From an uncultured Clostridia bacterium (lineage in GTDB: Bacteria > Bacillota > Clostridia > Christensenellales > Borkfalkiaceae), in contig CALVUR010000001.1 of the NCBI GenBank assembly GCA_944363645.1, positions 248,001-312,000 on the forward strand: a stretch of DNA of 64,000 nt. Direction: 5' to 3'. A model generated the notes under the pieces. It was not told the origin of the DNA. It did no database searches and saw nothing but the letters and a program-made list of their open reading frames with translations. Positions 53,701 through 61,976 of this stretch are shown here, piece after piece. Position 1 is the first letter of the stretch. Each line of letters opens with the position of its first letter. Made by a program: the position numbers and the translations under genes.

Positions 53701-56700
53701 ACAGTTAGCAAATGCGCCGTCGCCAATCTTTTCAACAGTGTAAGGTACGTGGATTTCGGTAATTTTATCTTGACCATCAAATACGTAAGGTGCTATTTCT
53801 AAAATACCTTCTTTAATTTCGAATTTACCTGCCGGCAATGTACCGAAAACGTACAAAATGCCCGTGCCTTCTGCGTTGTAAATGTAAGGTTCACCTCTGA
53901 CTGTCTTAAAGTTTTCATGACTGTCGGGGATGATGATTGTGGTAAGGTTTGGACAATCTTTGAACACGTATTCGATGTTCTTGATTGAGTGTGAAAGTGT
54001 TACGGTGGTTAAGCCGTAGCAATTATAGAACAACCTACCTTTGTAATCAACGTTTGTTGTACCGCCGCCAAGTGCAATGTCGCCACTAATAGATTCCGGG
54101 AAAGTGAAACTTGTCAAAGCGGTGTTTGCAAATGCCTTATAATCGATTTCAACAAGGCTTGTTTTGCCCATATTTTCGCCTTCGGTGAATGTTGCAAAGA
54201 CGATATCACTTAAACTTGTGCAGTTTAAGAATGCGTTGTAACCAATAGAAGTAACAGTTTTTGGTATTACTATCGATGTAAGGGCTTTTAAGCCAGAGAA
54301 TGCGCTGTAGTTAATTGTTTCTAAACCATCTGGTAAGATGATTGTGTGAAGATTTACTGCTCGACTAAAGCAAGATGAAATTGATTTAAGTTTGCTGTTT
54401 TCTGCAAATGTTACTTTTTGTAAGTTTTCGCTGTAGTTGAAAGCAGAGGTCATTGATTTTACGCTTGCAGGAACGACAACTTCTTCAAGATTTGAATAAC
54501 TGAAACCGCCGTAAATTGAATAGCCTGCTTCTGCGGAAGATTCTGGGATGTTTATCGACCTTAAACTCTTACAGCCGTAGAATGTGTAATAGATTGCAGA
54601 ATCGTCATAGTCAGGGCCACGGTCGGCAAGTTTTGAAAGTCCTTCGCCAACAAATTCTACCGTTTCTAAGCCTTCGCAGTAGTAGAATGCACGTGCGCCG
54701 AGATATTCGATTGACATAGGAATTACTACGCGTTTAAGTGTTTGGTTACCGCTTGATGAGTAGCCATACATTAAGTTGTTTGCAATATGTGTTGTCCTTT
54801 GTGGGAAGATAAGTTCTGTAATAGCAGTGTTGCTGAGTGCGCCCGGCGATGCAACTAATGAACTTGAAGAAGTTGATTTTGCGTTTGCAAATACCAATGG
54901 GTTTACATAAGTGCCGTCTGGGTTTTTAGCGTCGTTGCCTTCTTCAAAGGTAATACTTGTGAGTGACGTGCAGTAGTTGAATGCTTTATCGCCTATTTCT
55001 GTTACCGAATTAGGAATAACGATTGATTCTAACGCCTTACAGTAGTAGAAGGCGTACTCGCCAATGCGTGTTACAGTTGACGGAATGGTAATGCTTACAA
55101 GAGATTCGCTGTAATAGAACATTCTGTCAGTGATTTCTGTCAAGCCTTCAGGAAGGTCGATTTTTGAAATTTCACTGCTGTAAAATGCCTGTTCGCCAAA
55201 GATCAAGGTTGCGCCTTGTTCGATGCCTTGACTAAATGTAAGCCTTTCTGCTTGAGAGTAAGCAAATGCCTTTTCACCAATCTTTGTTACGGTGTTAGGA
55301 ATATCAATTACGCCCGTAATTGAAGATGGGCAGAACAACAAGGTAACCAAGTTGCCGTCAGTATCTTTTTCAAATAACATGCCGTTAAGTGAGCCGTAGT
55401 TTGCGTTGCTTTCGCTTATGTTGATTGCACGCAAAACTGATGACGATGTGCCACTAAACATGTTAAAGATGTCTTTTTTGAGTGTTGAGTCGTAACCAAA
55501 TTTGATTGATTGAAGTGTGGATGGTAAACTTACTGTTTCAAGTGAGTTGCAGTAATAGAAAAGTTCTGAACCAACTTGTGTAAGTCTTTCGGGTAAAGTG
55601 ATGTTTTCGATCAATGAGCAGTACGTAAATACGCCATTGCCTAAAACCAATTCACTGCTGCCGCCGTCCTCGAAGATTACGCTTACAAGTTCGTCGCAGT
55701 CATAGAATGCTTCGTCGCCGATAGACGTAACATTTTTGCCGATTACAATACTTGTCAAGCCGTCCCTATCACGGAAAACGTTTGCGCCGATTGAAGTAAG
55801 TGTTTCAGGTGTTACGTATCCGCCATATTTAGCAGATGGGTAGAATAATACGCTTGTAACCAACTTATCGTACACTACGTTATCGATAACAGAGTAGTTT
55901 TCGTTGGTAGGATCTACGTTTACTTTGATTAACTTTGGACCGAAAACGCCGGCAATTTCGATTGCGCTTGCGTTAGGACCAATGTTTAAGGTTGTAACGT
56001 AATACGTTGGGGCTGTTGTTGAAGTGGTAACTGTACCAAATGCGCCCGTTTCAAAACCTGAACAGTCGTAAGAATTTAAGTTTACTGTAAGAAGTTTTGT
56101 ACAGTTGCCGAACGCACCTGCGCCAAGTGATACCAAGTTGCCGGGAAGGGTTACCGTTGTAAACCTATCGTCAGTGATGCCGTAAAAGGCTTCGTTTGCG
56201 ATTGTCAATGGGTTGTCGGTAATTGTACCTAAGAAGTTGATTCTTTCAAGAGCAGTACAAGCACGGAATGCTACTTCGCCGATATATGTAACATAGCCCG
56301 GAATTGTGATTTCGGTAAGTTTTGTGTTGCCGTAGTATGTGAATGGTGTAATGGTTGAAGTTGTGTTTTCAAACCTTGTTGTAAACGCCAAATCACCGAT
56401 ACGTGTTACGCCTGATGGTATTGTGAACTCGCCACCCCTTGCGATTGGGAAGTAAACAAGTGTTACAACGCCCAATTCGTCTTTAGAATATACGATACCG
56501 TCGTCGCTGTAATAATTACCGCCGTCGCCAGAGACGTTTATCGTTGCAAGTTTAGAACAACTTCTAAAGATGTTGCCTGCAAAGTTTGTTAAGCGTGAAG
56601 GAAGTGTTGCTTCAAGCAAGTTTGAACAGATATAGAAGGCTTCTGTTTCAATTTCGAGTGGAACTGCTTCATCGCCTTCTGGGGTTTCTTCAAACACGAC

Positions 56701-59670
56701 TGATGTCAAGTTGGTGTTTGAGTAGAATGCACGGTATTCGATAGATTTTACGCTTGCTGGGAAAACAACTGTGTTGATTTTTGACAAATATTTAAATGTG
56801 TTAGAAGTGATTGTTTCAACGCCGTCAGCGATTACGACAGTACCGGATTTTGCGTAAGGTACAGCGAAAAGTTCAACTGCGTTTGTTACTTCATTGTTTC
56901 TGTAAACGATGCCGTCCACCGACCAATATGGACCAACTTCGCCAGCAGAACTACCTGTTTCGTAAATGTTAATGTTACGAAGTAATGTACAGCCTTGGAA
57001 TGCAGAACCTGTTTGGTTGATACCTTCGATACCAACGAAAATGTATTCGATTGTATCGGGTACATTGATTGTTTCAAGTCTGTTGCATGATGCGAATGCG
57101 CCAGAGTCGATTGTTGTAACCTTTTTACCATTATATGTTGCTGGAATGGTGATTTCGGTTACGAGTGAGATATAATTGCCTGCTGATACTGCATAGCCGT
57201 CGCTTAATTCGTCATAGGTAAATACCAACGCTTCAACGAAGTTAGCGGTAAGTGTTACGTCGCTGATACGGTCGTATTTAGCGAGTGCGTTACCGAGTTC
57301 GTCGGTGTATTTAACTGAACCTAAGTACCAACCGCTAAACGCATAACCGTTTGGCTCGATTTGTGGTACGGGCAAGGTGTATTTTTCGTTGTAGTAAACT
57401 TGGACTGTGTCGGTAAGTTGTTCGCCACCGTCTTCCCAATTAAGTGTTACATTAAAGGGCTTTGGTGTCCAGTTTGCATACATGGTTACGTCATTTTTAA
57501 GTGTAAAGATGCCGTCTTCATATTGCTTACCGTTTGAACTTGCACCGCCAACAGAGTTGTACCAACCGTCAAAGTTGTAACCACCTTTAATGCTTTCAGG
57601 AAGTGTTAAGTGGTCGCCTTCTGCAACGATTTGAGAGTTTACGATTGTACCGCCGTTTGATTCGTAGTAAACGGTGTAAACGCTTACTTCGATTGAAGCA
57701 GCAGTTGAATCGATTTTATTGCCATATGCTGAAACTTGAATGGTGTATTCACCGCTTCTTGTAAAGGTTACGGGGGTGCTATGTGTGCTTGCATCCAAAA
57801 CCATTGGTTCGTTTGTGCCAACGGTTACACGGAATCTTTCTGCACCAAAGACGTTGCCCCAAGTAACTACGCCGTCTTGATATTTAATAAGATCGGCAGT
57901 CATTTTTGCCAAGTTGCTGATTTCAATTTCTTGTGAGTAAAGCGAGGACTTTCCGCCAACTTCAAGTTGGACTTGAACGGTCCATTTATCCATGCCGTCA
58001 AAGTTGCTTTCGTCAAGAACAAGTGAGTTTGTGCTGGTAGAAACAACTTTATCGCCAATTTTAACCTTATATGTTGCGCCTTCAACGTTATCCCAAACGA
58101 GAGTTTTTTCGTTTAACATAATGTTTGTTGGGCATGCCAAAGTGGTTTTTGCGTAAGTTAATGATACGGCATCTGGTGAGTAATAGTTGTTTGCTTTTGG
58201 CTGAACGGAAATTGTAATATCGCCTACGCCATAATCTTTAATTGATATGGTTTGATTTGATACGTGGTGTACCTTTTCGCCGTCAGCAGTAGTAACTGTT
58301 ACCGTGTAACTTGTTGCGTTTTCAACAGCGTCCCATGCAACAATCCCTGTGTCGCCGTCAACTTTTAAGCCTTTAACGCTTTCTAAACCTTGATAGAAGT
58401 TGAAAACTTTTGAGGTTGATGACATGTATCCGCTTGCCGTTGCTGTTACGCTAAAGTTGATACCTTCTGCTTGCATATCGCAGTTTGCGAAGTTGTATGT
58501 TGTGGAATTGCCGTTTGATAGCATTGTGTGCTTGTGGGCTTTGTTTCCGCAGTCGATAGTAATAAGGTATTCTGTTGCGTTTTCAACAGGGTTATAGGTA
58601 AGTGCTGTGCCGTTTGTTACTTGGAAGTTAGATACCCTTGCCAAAACCTTATTTTTTAAGTACGCACTACCCGTTTGTCCCCTATACGATACGTTGATTT
58701 TGTATTCGCCAGCGGGTTGGGATGAAAATGCGTATTCATACTTTGTTGTGGTTGTTGTTTCGGAAACTAAAAGTTCACCGCTTTGTGAATACACATAAAC
58801 GCTGTATGTGCCAAGACCTAAACTGTTCCAACTGATTACATCACCGCTAACAGATACTGTTGGGGCGGAATTTTTCCAGCCGGCAAACAAAATGGTGTCT
58901 TGCTTAATAGTTTGACCTTCATATTTATATGTAAGTTTTGTTGGATCGTCATAATCACTTACGTACCAGCCCAAAAATACCGAAGAATCGGGGTTTTGTG
59001 GGTTTTTAGGCATTGTTACCACGCCGTTTTCCGTTTTTACGGTCGTGATTTCTGCGCCGTCATAGTTTGGGTTGAAGGTAACCATGAATTCAGTTTCTGC
59101 CGCATTGCCGTAAACCGCGTAAAGGGTTAAATCTTCTGTAACCGCTTCACCGTCAAATGAATATGGCATATTGCCCTCTTTATCCTTATACCAGCCGATA
59201 AACGGCTTATTGCCATAGGTTGGATCTTCGGGCTTTGATACCGTTTCGCCGTGGCGTACTTGCTTTGATGCAACAGTTGACCCACCCATTGAATCAAATG
59301 TTACTGTAAAATTTATATCCCTTAGATATCTGTACTCAGTAGACCTAAACGTTACAACAAGTATGTTTTTGCCGTAACTTGCCTGTGCGACTTCGCTTTC
59401 GCCAAATGTCAAGGTAAATTGTGTCGAACTTGACTTTTCTTTGTCGCATGTACCAGATATGGTTTCTTCGCCAAGTACAAGTGTAACAGTTCCCTCATCA
59501 CTAATGGTTAAGGTTGATTCTTCACCATTAACAATGCAGTAATAACTGCCTACCTCGTCGCCTTTTTTAAAGCCACTATCATCATTCTTTGTTTTGCAAC
59601 CAATACTAAATATTGTCGCAAGTGCCATAATAACGGCAAGAAGTATGATATTAGTTTTCTTTGCGTTCAT
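50743..59670 (-). CDS. Giant InlB/Fn3/LRR_5 surface lipoprotein 2
   Basis: A 2,975-residue paralogue of the preceding giant, collinear from signal peptide to C-terminal cap (SPQTYFGTNVF), hence a tandem gene duplication. The lipobox is SIGC (C25), less canonical than in protein 1. Architecture: N-terminal module, two InlB_B repeats, Fn3-like modules, two InlB_B repeats, then about 2,000 residues of LRR_5. The InlB 3-4 and first LRR region is essentially identical to protein 1, while flanking regions differ at many residues, indicating gene conversion. Separate promoter (59737-59766) and terminator allow independent expression. Start supported by AAGGAGGC. The divergence of the LRR tract suggests different ligands. 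Confidence 0.9.
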   Translation of the reverse strand: MNAKKTNIILLAVIMALATIFSIGCKTKNDDSGFKKGDEVGSYYCIVNGEESTLTISDEGTVTLVLGEETISGTCDKEKSSSTQFTLTFGESEVAQASYGKNILVVTFRSTEYRYLRDINFTVTFDSMGGSTVASKQVRHGETVSKPEDPTYGNKPFIGWYKDKEGNMPYSFDGEAVTEDLTLYAVYGNAAETEFMVTFNPNYDGAEITTVKTENGVVTMPKNPQNPDSSVFLGWYVSDYDDPTKLTYKYEGQTIKQDTILFAGWKNSAPTVSVSGDVISWNSLGLGTYSVYVYSQSGELLVSETTTTTKYEYAFSSQPAGEYKINVSYRGQTGSAYLKNKVLARVSNFQVTNGTALTYNPVENATEYLITIDCGNKAHKHTMLSNGNSTTYNFANCDMQAEGINFSVTATASGYMSSTSKVFNFYQGLESVKGLKVDGDTGIVAWDAVENATSYTVTVTTADGEKVHHVSNQTISIKDYGVGDITISVQPKANNYYSPDAVSLTYAKTTLACPTNIMLNEKTLVWDNVEGATYKVKIGDKVVSTSTNSLVLDESNFDGMDKWTVQVQLEVGGKSSLYSQEIEISNLAKMTADLIKYQDGVVTWGNVFGAERFRVTVGTNEPMVLDASTHSTPVTFTRSGEYTIQVSAYGNKIDSTAASIEVSVYTVYYESNGGTIVNSQIVAEGDHLTLPESIKGGYNFDGWYNSVGGASSNGKQYEDGIFTLKNDVTMYANWTPKPFNVTLNWEDGGEQLTDTVQVYYNEKYTLPVPQIEPNGYAFSGWYLGSVKYTDELGNALAKYDRISDVTLTANFVEALVFTYDELSDGYAVSAGNYISLVTEITIPATYNGKKVTTIDSGAFASCNRLETINVPDTIEYIFVGIEGINQTGSAFQGCTLLRNINIYETGSSAGEVGPYWSVDGIVYRNNEVTNAVELFAVPYAKSGTVVIADGVETITSNTFKYLSKINTVVFPASVKSIEYRAFYSNTNLTSVVFEETPEGDEAVPLEIETEAFYICSNLLEATLPSRLTNFAGNIFRSCSKLATINVSGDGGNYYSDDGIVYSKDELGVVTLVYFPIARGGEFTIPSGVTRIGDLAFTTRFENTTSTITPFTYYGNTKLTEITIPGYVTYIGEVAFRACTALERINFLGTITDNPLTIANEAFYGITDDRFTTVTLPGNLVSLGAGAFGNCTKLLTVNLNSYDCSGFETGAFGTVTTSTTAPTYYVTTLNIGPNASAIEIAGVFGPKLIKVNVDPTNENYSVIDNVVYDKLVTSVLFYPSAKYGGYVTPETLTSIGANVFRDRDGLTSIVIGKNVTSIGDEAFYDCDELVSVIFEDGGSSELVLGNGVFTYCSLIENITLPERLTQVGSELFYYCNSLETVSLPSTLQSIKFGYDSTLKKDIFNMFSGTSSSVLRAINISESNANYGSLNGMLFEKDTDGNLVTLLFCPSSITGVIDIPNTVTKIGEKAFAYSQAERLTFSQGIEQGATLIFGEQAFYSSEISKIDLPEGLTEITDRMFYYSESLVSITIPSTVTRIGEYAFYYCKALESIVIPNSVTEIGDKAFNYCTSLTSITFEEGNDAKNPDGTYVNPLVFANAKSTSSSSLVASPGALSNTAITELIFPQRTTHIANNLMYGYSSSGNQTLKRVVIPMSIEYLGARAFYYCEGLETVEFVGEGLSKLADRGPDYDDSAIYYTFYGCKSLRSINIPESSAEAGYSIYGGFSYSNLEEVVVPASVKSMTSAFNYSENLQKVTFAENSKLKSISSCFSRAVNLHTIILPDGLETINYSAFSGLKALTSIVIPKTVTSIGYNAFLNCTSLSDIVFATFTEGENMGKTSLVEIDYKAFANTALTSFTFPESISGDIALGGGTTNVDYKGRLFYNCYGLTTVTLSHSIKNIEYVFKDCPNLTTIIIPDSHENFKTVRGEPYIYNAEGTGILYVFGTLPAGKFEIKEGILEIAPYVFDGQDKITEIHVPYTVEKIGDGAFANCQGLERVVFENTPEKPSALKQDHVGVALFKDCKNLKEVVLPTSEQFTTIPEDTFNGSGLTSFEIPANIVEIGPSAFEFCNNLTSLTFAKGSKLTTIGNYAFRETAFETISLPSSLKTIGTYAFISNVALREVIFEKDENGNTSLTTIGNYAFGYSSMTSTTYTPCISLESIVIPKSVTKLQGYTFYNCTSLRSFVFEEGTTLTAFGYSAFRNTAIETFVVPQSITTFDNYIFNGCANLRTVIFDEASQLKTIGNYVFQNCTSLESIAIPDTVTSLGTYVFMGCENLTSVKLSQNLTQLQSYTFTNCKSLPSIAIPDSITKIGNYAFSGCELLETVTFGENSQLVSFGTYVFAGYGTTANSCISLRSIAIPDGVTALGNYMFMGCTALETVTFGEGSQLTFLGQSTFRDSGLQSIVIPDGVTELGTSATSCTTTGAAYTFAGCENLTSVTFLGEVTKIGAYVFYGCSSLTMDIPQTVTLIGKLAFADTATTNYTIPAGLSSGSSSIGDGAFAYNTKLTGFTIAEGNTDFKVDAVTGALSVPNADGTQEFICFPASLAGDNGTITINSGDTIRGYAFAGCDKITQIVLPDDMTVLNNYTFYDATGLTSITIPAGITKIGSSYSSGYMFSGCTSLTSVTFLGNITLLGGYTFERCTSLTSFEIPNTVEQLGYGVFKLSGLTELTIPAGIELKGTSSSTAIFSQSLIQKVNIDTDIPNYLFYDSDSLVSVVIGPNVRSIGNDAFSKCDGLVSISIPANVNTEGTPIKLGTYLFQDCTGLANVTLEEGITEIGNYTFQRCSSLRTITLPQSLTHIGTYCFSESGLETLTIPSGVKTLKSSPTATMTYSSTAYTFKGCENLREVIFPEGFEGMGAGVFQGCTSLVNVVLPDNTAIIGSNAFNGCTSLQELTLPSSLDSLGYQAFADCTGIKKLVFKASPQTYFGTNVFLNWTKDQTVYFMFGEEETTNWTQTTTSSWASSSEATFVFNYVEA
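57012..57478 (-). repeat. Near-identical tract shared by the giant genes (second copy)
   Basis: Corresponds to 47341-47807 at a constant offset of 9,671 bp. By eye only two differences occur up to 57060, and none in the 419 bp between about 57059 and 57478. Flanks differ at ten or more of 60 positions. Confidence 0.85.
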
Positions 59671-59736
59671 AATTGCCTCCTTTTTTGAAAATTAGTATAA
59701 AAAAATAAAAATTTTGCACTAAATTGATTTGTTGCC

Positions 59737-59766
59737 ATTATACCATTTAAAAATTTTTGTTGTCAA
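59737..59766 (-). promoter_or_regulatory. Promoter of giant lipoprotein gene 2
   Basis: Minus-strand TTGACA (59761-59766) and TATAAT (59737-59742), spacer 18. The layout (spacer length, distance to start, element 60 bp upstream) matches giant gene 1, consistent with a duplicated leader. Confidence 0.78.
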
Positions 59767-59825
59767 CAAGATTTTATGCCTTTGTGAAAATTTTGTGAAA
59801 AAATTTTTCCATTTCACCACACGCA

Positions 59826-59851
59826 AAAACGCCGATAAAATGCGAGATTTT
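59826..59851 (+). promoter_or_regulatory. Shared upstream element, giant gene 2 copy
   Basis: ACGCCGATAAAATGCGAGATTTT, aligned with the element at 50156-50182 and at nearly the same distance (60 bp) from the -35. Confidence 0.45.
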
Positions 59852-60288
59852 AAATTTTTGGTATAAAATTTGAGCAAATATTCAAAAAATTTTCGATTGC
59901 ATACAGCAAACAAATGCACGCTGACGGCAAACATATTGTCAATTTTTTTTGTTAATTTTTGTAAATTTTGGTTATTTTTTACATGAAAAATCATACAATG
60001 TAAAAATTTTGCAAGTTTTAAAATTTTCTGCAAAATTTGCTGATTTTTTTCAAAAATGCACCAAATTTTCTCTATTATATATAATAAGCACATTTTTTAT
60101 GACAAGTTTTTGCCTTTTTTGAACATCTTTATTTTAAAATTTTTGATTTTTTAGGTAAACTTTTGGGCGCAAAATTTAGCCAAAATAAATTATACAAATA
60201 TTTGTTACGTTCAAAATTTTGCCATTTAAAATATGTAACAATAATGAATAAATATTTTTTGCCAAATTTTCCCTATTTTTTGCAAGTT

Positions 60289-60316
60289 AAAAAGCCCATC
60301 TTAAAATGGGCTTTTT
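60289..60316. terminator. Bidirectional terminator-like hairpin
   Basis: AAAAAGCCCA (60289-60298) pairs perfectly with TGGGCTTTTT (60307-60316), loop 8 nt. It may end transcripts reading through from yerC (stop at 60822) before the giant gene 2 promoter. Confidence 0.75.
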
Positions 60317-60650
60317 AAAATTATTTTCATTTTTTATTTTAAGTGTTATTTTTAACTTTTTTAAGTTGTTTAACTAAGTACTATTTGAAAGTTTAATTTA
60401 ACTTAAAGTTATATATTTAACTTGTAGATTTGTTTAGTTGCGCACATGCACGCTTACTATATATATAAGTATAATTAAGTTTAATTTTCTTGATTAAGTT
60501 TAATAAAAACACGGCGATTTTTGATAAAAACGTTAAACTTTTGCCCTTTTTACGGACCTTTTGATTTTTATATAACTATTGATTATTTTGTGCTTTTTTG
60601 GCGTTAAATAAAGTCTTTTATTTTACTAATTTTAGTTAAAAAAGCAAACA

Positions 60651-60698
60651 AAAAAGTGGCAAAAACCGACCTATAGCCCAATTTTTGCCACATTTTTT
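60651..60698 (-). repeat. Intergenic hairpin repeat, copy 9 (extended)
   Basis: GTGGCAAAAA (60656-60665) pairs with TTTTTGCCAC (60682-60691) around CCGACCTATAGCCCA; T runs follow on both strands. This is the CGACCTATAG subtype and probably serves as terminator for the yerC end of the amino-acid importer operon. Confidence 0.7.
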
Positions 60699-60821
60699 AA
60701 AAATTTAACCGCATTAAAAGTCCTTTTAAATAATTGACCAAAGTCAAACAAAAACATTAAACAAACAAAATAATGGTCAATAAAAAACTTTTAAGCACTT
60801 TTTTAAACTAAAGTAAATTTG

Positions 60822-61088
60822 TTAATCTTCCTTTAAAAATTTGCGATAGCCATTGCCTTGCTTAACGCATTTTGAAACCCTTGAAAGCGTTGCGGATGAG
60901 ATATCTGTTTCCTTTATAACGTTTTCATAAGTTTCCCCTTTAAGTAAAAGTTCAGCAGAATACACCCTTTGCGCCATCTGTTCTATCTCACGATAAGTGC
61001 AAAGGTCTTTAAAAAAATCTTTACATTCTTGCACGGTGTTAAGTTTTATAATCGTTTCGTACAACTTGTTTACATGGTTATTTTTCAT
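60822..61088 (-). CDS. yerC: YerC/YecD-type TrpR-related regulator
   Basis: An 88-residue TrpR-like protein. The order of helices and the segment LCTYREIEQMAQRVYSAELL, then a helix-turn-helix with ETDISSATLSRVSKCV, match the YerC/YecD family of TrpR relatives. It should be a small DNA-binding dimer that may sense an amino acid. It starts 39 bp after the ATPase gene with AAAGGTGG, so it is the last gene of the importer operon. Regulation of that operon, through the inverted repeats at 63743-63804, is a reasonable inference; the ligand is unknown. Confidence 0.9.
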   Translation of the reverse strand: MKNNHVNKLYETIIKLNTVQECKDFFKDLCTYREIEQMAQRVYSAELLLKGETYENVIKETDISSATLSRVSKCVKQGNGYRKFLKED

Positions 61089-61127
61089 AAGCCACCTTTT
61101 AAATATACAATTTTTGAAAATCTTACA

Positions 61128-61970
61128 CTATTTATTATAACCTTGTAAAAATTGCTTTGTCAACTGATTTTTAGGATTATTGAACACTTCTTTTGGTGAA
61201 CCGCACTCAATTATGTTGCCATTTGCCATAAAAACTACCTTATCTGATATGTTTTTAGCAAATTCCATTTCGTGCGTTACGATTATCATTGTAATGTTTT
61301 CTTTTTCTTTTAATTCCCTTATAACCTTTAAAACTTCGCCGGTAAGTTCTGGATCTAATGCGCTTGTTGGCTCATCTAAACATAAGATTTTTGGCTTTAA
61401 CGCAAGTGCCCTTGCAATGGCAACACGCTGACACTGACCGCCACTTAACTGGTGGGGGTAACTTTGCATTTTGTCTTTAAGTCCCATTTTTTCGAGCACT
61501 GATATGCAGTATTCTTCGGTCGCCTTCAAATTTTCTTTTAAATAAGCGTTTACCATTTCTTTTAACTTTTTACCTTTAACGCCCTGACTTTTTAAACTTT
61601 TTTTGTAGGCTTTTGCCTCACGGTTTACCTTAATTTTGGGTGCAAAGTCCACATTTTTTAACACATTTTTTTGTGGAATCAAATAAAAGTTTTGAAAGAC
61701 CAAACCAAAGTTTGAACGTTTATCTGAAAGTGCGCTTTCCTTTAATTTGCTATCACGCACGCCGTCAAAAAGCAATTTGTCTTCCAAATAAATTTGACCG
61801 CTGTCTAAACTTTCCAAAAAAGTAAGGCAATTTAAAAGTGTGGACTTGCCACTACCGGAAGAGCCAATTATTGATAAAACTTCCCCTTTTTCTATATCAA
61901 AGGATATGCCCTTTAAAACTTCTAAGTCGTTAAACTTTTTCTTAAAATCTTTTACCTGTAAATATGCCAT
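61128..61970 (-). CDS. Polar amino-acid ABC transporter ATP-binding protein
   Basis: A 280-residue GlnQ/HisP-type ATPase. Walker A GSSGSGKST is at 36-44, the Q-loop LVFQNFYLIPQ, the signature LSGGQCQR, Walker B ILCLDEPTSALDPE and the switch VTHEMEF are intact. It is about 40 residues longer than usual because of a Lys-rich insertion between the Q-loop and the signature (around 112-155, beginning KIKVNREAKAYK). It starts 6 bp after the permease stop with GTGAGGG and energises uptake by the permease and binding protein encoded before it. Confidence 0.93.
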   Translation of the reverse strand: MAYLQVKDFKKKFNDLEVLKGISFDIEKGEVLSIIGSSGSGKSTLLNCLTFLESLDSGQIYLEDKLLFDGVRDSKLKESALSDKRSNFGLVFQNFYLIPQKNVLKNVDFAPKIKVNREAKAYKKSLKSQGVKGKKLKEMVNAYLKENLKATEEYCISVLEKMGLKDKMQSYPHQLSGGQCQRVAIARALALKPKILCLDEPTSALDPELTGEVLKVIRELKEKENITMIIVTHEMEFAKNISDKVVFMANGNIIECGSPKEVFNNPKNQLTKQFLQGYNK

Positions 61971-61976
61971 AAGCCC

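Larger units (their letters stand above)
59852..60821. other. Long AT-rich intergenic region
   Basis: About 970 bp without a supportable gene. A 124-codon open frame on minus (59719-60093) has no ribosome binding site, low-complexity Lys/Asn/Phe content and overlaps the giant gene 2 promoter, so I leave it out. The region contains one terminator-like hairpin and one repeat copy; the rest shows only AT-rich low-complexity sequence. Confidence 0.6.

Noticed and set aside
47341-57478. Assembly error as the cause of the near-identical tract
   Set aside because: Silent differences remain inside the tract and both flanks are distinct and collinear, so a real conversion is the better explanation, although long reads would settle it.
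41045-59670. Regular 60-75 bp periodic repeats that could be mistaken for a CRISPR array
   Set aside because: They are coding LRR_5 repeats of about 23 codons in an open frame, with variable sequence and no constant-length spacers.
59719-60093. A 124-codon open frame on minus upstream of giant gene 2
   Set aside because: It is Lys/Asn/Phe-rich low-complexity translation of AT-rich DNA, has no ribosome binding site, and overlaps the promoter and upstream element of the giant gene.
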